Assembly (NCBI GenBank): GCA_021521415.1
Contig: JAIQDT010003781.1
Location: forward strand, 1 to 64,000
Direction of reading: 5' to 3'
Source of the DNA: Bidens hawaiensis
Lineage: Eukaryota > Streptophyta > Magnoliopsida > Asterales > Asteraceae
DNA length: 64,000 nt
Part shown: in pieces, positions 34,895 to 44,428 of the stretch
Position numbering within the stretch: the stretch's first letter is position 1
How the letters are laid out: each line of letters starts with the position of its first letter
Program-made: the position numbers and the translations under genes
Notes under the pieces: generated by a model
Database searches by the model: none
Told to the model about the DNA's origin: nothing
Seen by the model: the letters and a program-made list of their open reading frames with translations, nothing else

Positions 34895-35762
34895 ATAGAG
34901 ATAAGTGGCAGAGCCAGAAATTTTTTCTTATGGGTTCGGAAATTTTTTGGTGCTTGATTTTTTCCAGCGTCAAAGTTTTCGGGCCCGAATGAGTCGGGTC
35001 GGGTCAATTATTGGGTCCAATAAATAAAATACAATATCACTATCATAACAAAATTTTAATATTAAATATCATAATTGTTCTCTTTGCGTTTATATGTTTT
35101 GAAAACAATATCTTCAATCATGACTTTAAAAAAGAACTCATTTTTAATATAACAAATACAAGCATCATTTATATAATTGTCACCCAAATAATTACGCAAA
35201 TTCGTCTTCAAACGCTTCAATGAAAAAAAACATTTCAGAAACGATAGACCAATGGATATTGGTTGCTGGCGATCGTTGAAACCTTGAGGCGAATCGGCAA
35301 AGGCGATGAGACAATGATCATTTGGTTGAAAGAAAGAAGCTGATTGGTTGCTGAAGCAAAGACTGATGTTTTTGTTTGTTTGTTTATTTATTATTTAGGT
35401 ATTATGTTTAAAAATGTTAATCGGGTTGAGCTTATTGACCCATTTTATGAGTAATTTTGGGTTTTTAATAATCTATATATGGATTATTATTGGCCCATAT
35501 ATGATGTTTGTTAATAAAATTTATAGTTTTTTAAAAGTTTTTTGTATTTTATAAAAAGAATATTCATTACTAAAAGAATATAATGAATTTTTTCACAAAC
35601 AATGGGTTCGAATATATTCTTTTAGAACGGTACTGGGTTCGTTCGCCGGAAAAAAATGGGTTCGCTCGTTAATTCGACACTATAGATTATATATAAAACC
35701 AAAAAAATACCGGGTTCGGCCGAACCCGGTGGGAAGAATGTGGCTCCGCCACTGATAGAGAT
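34895..35762 (-). mobile_element. hAT element with decayed transposase C-terminus
   Basis: The element is 34903-35754 (852 bp). Ends are AAGTGGCAGAGCCA and TGGCTCCGCCACTG, nearly perfect inverted repeats. ATAGAGAT occurs on both sides (34895-34902, 35755-35762), an 8-bp TSD. On the minus strand about 35231 down to 35060 encodes a peptide with SLKRLKTNLRNYLGDNYIND and, further on, FFKVMIEDIVFKTYKRK, which resembles the C-terminal dimerisation region of hAT transposases. No other transposase part is left. Confidence 0.82.
35060..35231 (-). pseudogene. hAT transposase C-terminal relic
   Basis: See the enclosing element: the motif L-K-x-L-K-T-x-L-R-N-x-L-G-D-x-x-x-N-D is the recognisable part. 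A stop precedes it closely upstream, so it is not expressed as such. Confidence 0.6.
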
Positions 35763-36285
35763 ATGATCGTGTTTATAAGTTAAAGATCTAACGCGTAACA
35801 TGTGGCATCTCGTACCATCAATATTTAATACCATCAAACTGGAGGTCACCCACATGGTACTTCTTCCGGTTAAGCATATTTCACATTGGAGTTATGTCAC
35901 ACCCCGACCAATGAAGGCAGAAACGTCGAGGCGCGACATGATTGCTCATTGCACAATGACACTATAAAGTTACAATATTTAAACAACTCATTTAAATCCA
36001 TATCATCATAAATAACACAACAATTGTTCATACAAAATGCCAAATAGATAGATAAACAAATAACTTGTTCTTTTATTTTTTAATATCCTAAAGCCAAGAT
36101 AATAAGTTTCTTCAAGTAATCCAATCAAGCTAACATCAAACCTGTAACATTGCATAAAATAGAGTTTGTCAACACGAAGGTTGGTGAGCAATATTTTCAT
36201 AGTTTTGGACAATAACTATATAGTATGAAATCCACAACTAGTATATGAAAACAATAAATAATAGCAACAATTTAGATAATAAAAC

Positions 36286-36367
36286 CGTCAATAAGAATAC
36301 ATTGACGAACCATCAATAAGAATACATTGACGACAATAATGAAATCGTCAATAAGAATACATTGACG
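36286..36367. repeat. Three 22-bp palindromic repeats
   Basis: A 22-bp unit starting CGTCAATAAG and ending CATTGACG occurs at 36286-36307, 36311-36332 (one mismatch) and 36346-36367. Each unit has 7-bp inverted ends (CGTCAAT/ATTGACG). Confidence 0.85.
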
Positions 36368-37322
36368 ACACCTTTCTATATGGGGATACCATATATACTC
36401 GGAATTAACGTATGATCATACTTTGATGAGGCTACCCGTCTTAGCATTCAAGAGGCTACCCGCCTTAGCATTCAAGAATTTGCACATAATCATGTAAAGC
36501 ATATAACACCAAATCGAGCATTTATTTAAGTAAACATATACAATACGTGTTTTGGTTTAAGACCCAAATATAAATCATTTGAATTTGAATAAGTATGCAA
36601 TGCCACCCCCAAAACGAAAGATGGAAAACGGGGGAAGAAAAAGTATTCACATTAACAAGTAACTTGAAAGATAGTGTCGTGAATAATCGGAAAGATCGGT
36701 TTAACGAGCAAGACCTATATTAAGCAGGTCTTGTGTTAGTAGGTAGTCTTGGAAGGGTTTAAAATAAAATACATGACAAATAAAGTAAAAAAATAAAGTT
36801 TAGGATTTAAAATGTAAATATTTGAGAAATTAAAGAAACGAGTTTTGTAAAATAAGTTTACTCGAAACCGGGTCTCGGTATTCTATTCATTAGTCTTTTT
36901 TCTTTTTTTTTTACTCAACGTATGTTAAGTAATAATGTGGGTTAAAATGCGATATTGCAAAACCCTTGGTTATAAGAATACCAAAACGAGGTTTAAACGA
37001 GTGTTCGGGTTTGTCGGTTCGAGACTTGATAATTGACCAAGCTCACAGTTAACTTCCCAAAATAATAAATGTTATGAGATAACTCAATAAAATCAACATA
37101 GACTTAACCAAGTATGTAGTTCTATTGTGAAGAACCTTAACGTTCGTTAAGCGAGTATACGACCTTATCAGTTCGAACTTGTTATAAGATCAAGTTGGTT
37201 ACCGACATGCCAAGTATGTTTAGAAATTAACTAAAATTGATTTAAAATATAATCTTTAAGAAAAATATGAGTTTTGGTGGCTAAAAACACACTTGTGTGT
37301 CTTAAGCGAGTGAACTCAGTTT

Positions 37323-37690
37323 AGTTCGGTTTTTGGTTTGGTCCTTGACTCGGAATAAGACCGAGGATGGTTACCACATACCCAATTACCATGGAACTTG
37401 TAAAATAACTTATAAATAATAATACTCAAGTTTTACATTCAAAAAGTTAACAATAAAGCTTTTAAACAAAAGTTCGGTTTTTGGTTCGGTCCTTGACTCG
37501 GAATAAGACCGAGGATGGTTACCACATACCCAATTACCATGGAAATTGTAAAATATCTTATAAATAATAATACTCAAGTTTTACATTCAAAAAGTTAACA
37601 ATAACGCTTTTAAGCAAAAGTTCGGTTTTTGGTTCGGTTCTCAACTCGGGATGAAACCGAGGCTAGTCACCACATACCCAATACTATGGA
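37323..37690. repeat. 148-bp tandem repeat, about 2.5 copies
   Basis: Units 37323-37470 and 37471-37618 are both exactly 148 bp and nearly identical; a partial and more divergent third begins at 37619. Each starts AGTTCGGTTTTTGGTT and includes GACCGAGGATGGTTACCACA. Confidence 0.9.
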
Positions 37691-38470
37691 ACTTGACAAA
37701 TATGAACAATAAACTAAAATATGTAGAAGTTAAGCAAGTATAACAAGTTATATGGTTAGATTTGTTAAATATATAAACAAGGACTACAAAGTCCTCCATG
37801 TAACCTTGCCTTACTAGCCCGACATTTCAACCGGCCGAGACCGGAGAAATGAAAGACCGAAGGTAAACAAGGAGTATATATTATATATATGTTGTAACAT
37901 CAAGCTTTAAGTATTGAGAAGTTAGTTAAAATGAAAGATTAGCTTATGAAGAACAACCTTAGAATTTAAGAATTTGAGAGAGAAATGAAAAAATGAGCAA
38001 GCACAAATGAAGAAGATGGGTGTGTATATATAGGGTAAGTTGAATGGGTCTTTCATAAAGGGTGTTTCATAAAAATGGGTTGGTTATAGACCCAAGAAAG
38101 CACAAACTACAAATGGGTCCTTCAAGTCTCCATTTTGGTAGTTTTAGTCCCTGGAGTTTGTTTTGAGCGTTTTCGGGGAATTTTAAGAACCGAAAAGGGT
38201 GTTTTTTTATCCAACAACTATAAAACAAATATTTAACATACAATTCATCATTTTGATAATATCGAAAGGTTCGGGATACAAAACGGGTCGGGTTTACATT
38301 AAGAATACAAGTATAAAATAACCCGAAATTGACAAATGTCACAAGTTATCCTCTTGTGCACTATAATTAAGTCCTAAAAGTGTCGGTGAAATTTGAGGCT
38401 AGGAATTCCTTATAGCACAGTATCTCTCTTGTGACCGAAACAAAACAGAACGATGTGACGCTTGCCTAAG

Positions 38471-38848
38471 ACATTACATAGTGAGCGTGTAATATTAACA
38501 TGCAAAATAAGTATCCATTATAATACTTTCAAATCCATGTTAGCTACTTATTTATTTATGCACAAAATCTTGAAAATACTCATGAATAGAAATTGTATAA
38601 TTCATATTGTTGTTTTATGCATATGTACACCTAATGACCTAATTTGATGTCTTTCTTTAAAAGAAACCACCCCCACCCCCACCCCCACCATGTAGTGGTG
38701 ACTGGTGAGCATTTGCAAAACAATGATGAGGGAAGGCAGCATCCAATTCATGATATGTGGTGGCATTTTTTTCATCAACTATGTATGGGCAGAAAGCCTT
38801 TCGTTATAAAAGAAGTTACATAAAATATGTGTATATATATATATATAT
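38471..38848. other. Intergenic with C-rich and TA microsatellites
   Basis: (ACCCCC)n run near 38668-38688 and a (TA)n run at 38831-38848 that borders the first of four chained elements. Confidence 0.5.
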
Positions 38849-39571
38849 CATGATCATGTGAGAACTTTTTGGAAATTGAGAACTATGAGAACTATTTTGA
38901 ACAAAAAAAACCCAAAAATAAAAAAAATCATAAAACAAAAAAAAACACAAAAAATAAAAAAAGTAAAAAAAAACAAATTTCTTATTTATCATCCCGGTTT
39001 CTAAAAAAAACGTAAAAAAAAATTCTCGGTTTAGCTAAATTATACATATATGTATAATATGTACATATATGTACACACATGATTTTTTCCTATACACATA
39101 TGTATAATTTAAGGTAAATGATAATGTACATATGTGTACATTACGTAATTAGAGATTAAATGAAAGTATACATAAATGTATATGTATAATACGAATTAAA
39201 AAGGAAAAAAAAATCAGTTTTTTTTATTATACATATATGTATAATATGTACACACATGTTTTTTCCTATACACATATGTATAATTTAAGGTAAATGATAA
39301 TGTACATATGTGTACATTACGTAACTAGAGATTAAATGAAAGTATACATATGTGTATAGGTATATTACGAATTAAAAAGAAAAAAAAATTCGGTTTTTTT
39401 TAAATGAAACCGCAATGAAATATAAGAATTTTGGTTTTTTTACATTTTTAAAATTTTTGTTTTTTTTGTTTTATAATTTTTTTAAATATTTTTTTAGAGG
39501 TTTTTTTTTTGTGGTCCAAAATGGTTCTCAAAGTTCTTAATTTGCCAATGGTTCTTTTAGGATCCTTACCC

Positions 39572-39572
<1 letters not shown>
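38849..39572. mobile_element. MITE-like element 1 of a TA-microsatellite chain
   Basis: Left part contains GTGAGAACTTTTTGG and TGAGAACTATGAGAACTA; the right part contains the inverted counterpart and ends TCCTTACCCTA. It is bounded on both sides by TA repeats. The interior has two long near-identical direct repeats (about 39040-39200 and 39230-39390) with TACATATGTGTACATTACG. Confidence 0.65.
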
Positions 39573-39604
<32 letters not shown>

Positions 39605-39605
<1 letters not shown>

Positions 39606-40731
39606 GGAAGTATAAAATGAAAACCCACTTGAATTGTGAAAATCCATGAAAACCCTATGTAACATCGTTTTTTTTGTTACACACGTAATATATGTTGTAA
39701 CATTTAATACAAAACATCGAAACTAAAAACAATTGTTTTTATTATTTTTTTTCTAATTTTTATATATGTTTTCAGGAGAGAGAAAAAATTATATTTAGAT
39801 TTAGATTTTTTATTAACTTTAATTGTGGACCACAAATTTTAAACTTTAATTAAAAACATGGAGTTTTTTACCAAATAGGTGTAGATACAAAAATTATTTA
39901 CCTTTTTAGTGTACTTTAAAAAATATTTACCTATTTGGGCACTTTTCTTTATCCTCTTTATTTTAAACTAAATTATACTTTTCATTTAGTTTTTTCTGAT
40001 AAATACAAATTAGAAAACACAAAATTCATCAAATCAAATATGCTTTACTTTATTTTTCTCGTTCACTGCTTAAATTTTTCACAAAAAAATTTGCATAAAT
40101 ACTACAAAAATTCCAGCATCAAAATTTTGCAAAATTTTAATAAAATTCTGCAAAAAATAAAAAAATATGAAAAAAAAAGCTATAAATCTAAAAAAGTAAA
40201 ACTAAAATTCAACAAAAAATTCATTAATTAGGAAATAAGAGTTTTAAAATAAATTTTAAGATGCGCACGTCGTCCACAAGAAACCGAGCCGCCGTTCAAA
40301 TCGAACTCCAATCGAACCCAAACAAAGGTGTCTGAATCCAAGCCGTCGCTCGAATGGTTCACTCTAACCGTCGTCGTCTAAAACCGCCCGTTCCAAGCTC
40401 GTCTGAAATCGAATCGCCCGCCGAAATCGAATCGTTGATGAATCGCCTGATGAAATCAACAACACTTTGGTACAGGGGAGTCTGAATCGTCTGTGTGTTA
40501 CGAAAGACTGATATTTGTTTCCTTATTAAAGATAATAAAATTAGTTTCGTTATTAGAAAATAATAAAATAACAAAAGGTACCCAAATAGGTAAATATTTT
40601 TCAAAGTACACCAAAAAGGTAAATACTTTTTGTATCTACACCTACTTGGTAAAAAACTCTAAAAACATGTGGTTGATAATGGGTTTCTAGAGTTTTCACA
40701 ACTCAAGTGGGTTTTTATTTTAACCTTACCC
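39605..40731. mobile_element. MITE-like element 2, interrupted
   Basis: Ends GGGAAGTATAAAATGAAAA and, inverted, TTATTTTAACCTTACCC; the next 20 bp (AACCCACTTGAATTGTG) also match in inversion. Bounded by TA/TG repeats. It is the same family as 41481-41811. Without the inserted element at 39861-40659 and its duplicated site, it would be about 318 bp. Confidence 0.75.
39851..40669. mobile_element. MULE-like element with 10-bp TSD
   Basis: The element is 39861-40659 (799 bp), inserted into MITE-like element 2. About 40-bp near-perfect inverted ends begin GAGTTTTTTACCAA. TAAAAACATG lies on both sides (39851-39860, 40660-40669), and the related element at 41481-41811 shows the same 10 bp once, as an empty site. 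TSD length and long TIRs point to Mutator-like elements. A GC-richer segment at 40260-40480 (CGCCCG, GTCGTCG) could be a captured host gene fragment; it has no clear protein match. Confidence 0.8.
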
Positions 40732-40742
40732 TATATATATAT

Positions 40743-41447
40743 AGGGAGATGATCAAGAGAAAACTCATCTTTAGAGAGAAAAAACTTAAAAACTCATAAA
40801 TAATTATTTTTAATTAAAAATAAAAAAATATTTTCAAAATTCTGTTTTAGCCATTATTCTTATATTTTCTTATATTTCACTCGAAAAAAATAAAAAAATA
40901 AAAATAAATAAAAAATAAAATAAGAAAAAATCGTTGTAATGCACATACGTATTACCGTGCGATACCGTTGTATTACACATGTGGATTACTATGTATTTTT
41001 GAGTTTAATAGTGTTTTATTGCATATATTCAATATTTGTCTATCGGATATGTGTAGTAGTGTTGTATTATATGGAAAAAAAAATAATAAAATAAAAGTCG
41101 ATGTAGTGCACATGTGCGTTAATGTTGTATTACACATACGTACTAATGTGTATTCGATGTGTGTATTAGTTTTATATTGCATATATACAATAGTGTGTAT
41201 TAAATATGTGCAATAATTTTGTATTCTATGCAATACAAACACTTTTGCATATATGCAATGCACACTATTACACATGCGCACTATACCGACGAGGTTACCG
41301 ACAAGTTTTTTTTTTTTGAACCAATAACAACATATAAGAATAATGAGAAAAAAAAAGAAACTTCAAAAAAAAAATTTAAAAAAGTTAAAAATAGTTTTTT
41401 AGTAGTTTTTAAGTTTTATTTTTAAGAGGAGTTTTCACTAGATCCCA

Positions 41448-41449
<2 letters not shown>
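40743..41449. mobile_element. MITE-like element 3 of the chain
   Basis: Left AGGGAGATGATCAAGAG then AAAACTCATCTT; right, inverted, AAGAGGAGTTTTCACTAG then ATCCCACCT. Bounded by (TA)n on both sides. The interior is a run of ACACATGTGxxTTA-like palindromic motifs (40940-41280). The open frames in it read only this repeat. Confidence 0.68.
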
Positions 41450-41480
<31 letters not shown>

Positions 41481-41483
<3 letters not shown>

Positions 41484-41811
41484 AAAAGTATATAATGAAA
41501 ACCCACTTGAGTTGTGAAAACCCGTGAAAACCCTATGTAACATCGTGTTTTTTTTGTTACATATAATATGTGTTGTAACATTTAATACAAAACATCGAAA
41601 CATCAAAAAAAAATGTTTTGCTATTTTTTAACATTTTTTTACTAATTTTTATATATGTTTTCAGAAGATTGAAAAAGTTATATTTATATTTATATTTTTT
41701 ATTCATTTTAATTGTGGACCACAAGATTTAAACTTTAATTAAAAACATGTGGTTGAGAATGAGTTTCTAGAGTTTTCACAACTCAAGTTGGTTTTCATTT
41801 TAACCTTACCC
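41481..41811. mobile_element. MITE-like element 4 of the chain (331 bp)
   Basis: Inverted ends AGGAAAAGTATATAATG and CATTTTAACCTTACCCT, each followed by the inverted block around AACCCACTTGAGTTGTG. Flanked on the left by about 15 TA units and on the right by a short TA-rich run. It is the intact relative of element 2. Confidence 0.75.
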
Positions 41812-43060
41812 TATGTATATATATTTAAACTACAAAATATATATTATGGTTTTAATATTATCAAATTTTTATTTATCATGTTGATAAGAAAAATGCGTGG
41901 GAATATTTTTATTGGTGTTGATTATGCTAGTCAAATGACTCAAATCCATCCTTTACAAAGTAATGGGACCTCAAATTCCAACTCTTGATTTCTAGAAAAA
42001 AGAAAGAATGGTCAATTACAACCAACACAAAGTATATATTATCATCGTTACACGTTTATAAGAAAAAAAAGAATGTTACATTTTTTTGAATATTTGTTCT
42101 CTAAAGATTCTTCTATCACAATGACACTTATTAAAATTTCAATTTAATAAAAAGAATTCAAGATGCAATGTAACGCCATCAAATTTTAACATCTTGTCTT
42201 AACCGACTGTTATAACAAATAAACTATGACGAGTTTGGGTATAAAACGGCCCTTGATATGGATTCATATCGATTTTTAGGAATAAGGCGGACATGTTAGC
42301 GCGTCATTGAGATTTTTGGACAATATACGACACACAAGCATAGGCAAAAATGGTGATAAAAGTTGTTTATTGGACATAAAAAATATACTTGTTCCAATTA
42401 GTATGCCAAATCACTTAATAAGCTCGAGTTATTGCGTATGATCAATTAACATTTTATAAATTTTAGAAAATATTTCTTTCTAAATAAGTCTTTAATTCTT
42501 TATGGTAGGCGCTTGATCTATTAATCCATTTAATAACTTTTAAAGAGAAAATATACGAATTTGCGAATACAAATTTCTAAACAATAATGTATTATACTTT
42601 TCAAAACACAATGCCAGAAAAAGGTTACACATTATTTTAGAGAACAATGTATTATAGTTTTGAAATTTTGAAATATATATTCTGTTAGCATGAGCTTGAC
42701 TAGGCTTGTTTTGACTTTCGAGATCTTAAACTCAGCTCGTAAGTTGTTTTTTCAAGCTTGGGTTTAGCTTATTTATTAATTATTAATCAATTGTATACAT
42801 TCTTTTTTTCATATTTATATATTTTGAGCAAAATCTTGAATGAGCTTAAGCTTGGCTTGAGCTCATGTAGTACCTTATACGAGCCAAAGCTTGGCTCGAG
42901 CTTTGTGGTGTGAAATTTATACTTAGAAGTTCAAAAAATGTTAAAATAAGCTTTAATTGAGACTTGGGTTTCGCTCAAACTAAAAAAAAAACTTGGCTCG
43001 TTTATACTTTTTATCGATCTGAGTTCAATAAGCTTGTGACTGGATCAGCTTGTTTGACCT
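41812..43060. other. Intergenic DNA with GCTCGAGCTTGGCTCG-type remnant
   Basis: About 42685-43060 is rich in GAGCTTGGCTCGAGC motifs like 29513-29950 without clean ends. No gene seen in the rest. Confidence 0.45.
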
Positions 43061-44211
43061 AGGGGCGAAAACAAGTCGATCCGAGCTCAAGCTCAACTAG
43101 GCTCGTTTTGACTTACTAGAGTTTAGCTCGTTTCGAGTTCTTATTCTAAAGCTCTAGCTTGAGTTAGGTTGTTTTTACAAGCTTAGGTTTTGCTCAAGAT
43201 CAGCTCGTTTATTATATAATAATTAAATTATAAATGTTTCTAGGGCGCGTTCGTTTCACAAAATTCGTGAAAATTCAAAGGAATTATAATTAAAATCCAT
43301 GACATGACGTGTTCGTTTTGTTGGAATTGGAATATTAATTTGTGGGAATCCAAACTGGTGTGTTCGGTTGTTAAAGAATTGGAATTGGAATTCAATTCCT
43401 TTAAACAAAGAGATTCCTAATCCCTCCAAAATATGGAGGATTTCAAGGTAATTCATTAAATCTTTTCTTGAGGCTTTTTTTTTAATTATTTTTTTAACGA
43501 TGACAACGAATAAAACATTTTTTTTTGTTTTGATTTATATTTTGAGTTATGAATTTTTTATTATTATTTATGAATATTGTTTTGAGGGGTTTTGATCTTA
43601 ATAGAAAACCCTTAAAAAATTTAAAATAATAATAATAATTAAAAGGTTCATAACTCAAAATATAAATAAAAAACAAAAAAAAAAGCTCAAATGTTTTTGC
43701 CGTTAACCTTGTTACAAAATAAAACAAAACGATTCCAGTTCATTTGTGGTGATATATTCCAATTCACTTGTCAAACGAACACATCAAGAATGAAATTGAA
43801 TTTCAGTTCCTTCCGATTCTAATTCCTATTGCAATGTTCAGATTCCAAATCCAATTCCTTCCAATTCCAATTCTATGCAAATTCCAATTCTATGCAAATT
43901 CCAATTCCAATCAATTATGTGAAGCGCCCTTAATTATTATATAGTTTGAGAAATCCCTTAATTAACTAGCCTAAGCTCGGCTCAAGCATGTGTACGAGCC
44001 AAATCTTGGTTTGAGCTCGACTGTAGTGTGAAATTAACACATAAAAGTTTAAAAGAGGTAAAACTTATAAACACAAAAAGTTCGAGCCTAGGCCTGCTAA
44101 CTAATCGAACTTTTTTTAAGCCGCGTGCAATGTTCAAGCTCGAAAAATCTTGACTTGTTTCGAGGTTTTTATTAAGCTTGAGGAGAGGAAGTAAGCCCGT
44201 TTGCATGTAGA
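43061..44211. mobile_element. Degenerate hAT-like element, split by a nested MITE
   Basis: Left part from GGGGCGAAAACAAG with GCTCAAGCTCAACTAGGCTC; right part (43933-44211) with CTAAGCTCGGCTCAAGC up to GCCCGTTTGCATG. The two halves look like one AGCTCG-type element interrupted at 43241-43932. No TSD was found for the outer element. Confidence 0.45.
43241..43932. mobile_element. MITE, TIR TAGGGCGCGTTCGTTTCAC
   Basis: Begins TAGGGCGCGTTCGTTTCAC and ends GTGAAGCGCCCTTA. Inner sequences GGAATTGGAATTC and GAATTCCAATTCC are inverted counterparts at the two sides. Non-coding; the TSD is not clear. Confidence 0.65.
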
Positions 44212-44331
44212 TTATATTTTGAAAAAAGAAAAAAAAAAAAAAACCTGTTACATGGGGCCATGACCAATACCAACGAAGACTAGCGAATAATTGACACAAG
44301 AGCACGTCATACTGTCGTCGTGGTTTCCACG

Positions 44332-44340
44332 CTATATATC
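44332..44340 (+). promoter_or_regulatory. TATA box of profilin 2
   Basis: CTATATATC about 90 bp upstream of the ATG. A CACGTCA element (ACGT core) lies at 44303-44309. Confidence 0.5.
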
Positions 44341-44428
44341 ATTTACATTTAAATTCATTCTTATTCTTCAACCCCAAGCACACACCGAAATAATAGCTAG
44401 CTAGCTAATTAATTGGAAGAAGAAGAAG

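Larger units (their letters stand above)
35893..38470. repeat. Unclassified 2.5-kb repeat block (probably retrotransposon-derived)
   Basis: Opens GTTATGTCACACCCCGACC and runs to about GATGTGACGCTTGCC. Its composition is even and unlike the flanking AT-rich DNA. It has internal short and long tandem repeats (listed separately) and no coding capacity beyond one 91-codon minus-strand frame without recognisable domains. The opening sequence is like LTR or terminal sequences common in composite genomes, but I could not find both termini, so the class is open. Confidence 0.45.

Noticed and set aside
36286..36367. CRISPR-like array
   Set aside because: Three short palindromic units with 3- and 13-bp spacing in a plant repeat block; no CRISPR context.
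40968..41281. Open frames of about 100 codons on both strands
   Set aside because: They read palindromic ACACATGTGTA-type repeats of MITE-like element 3.
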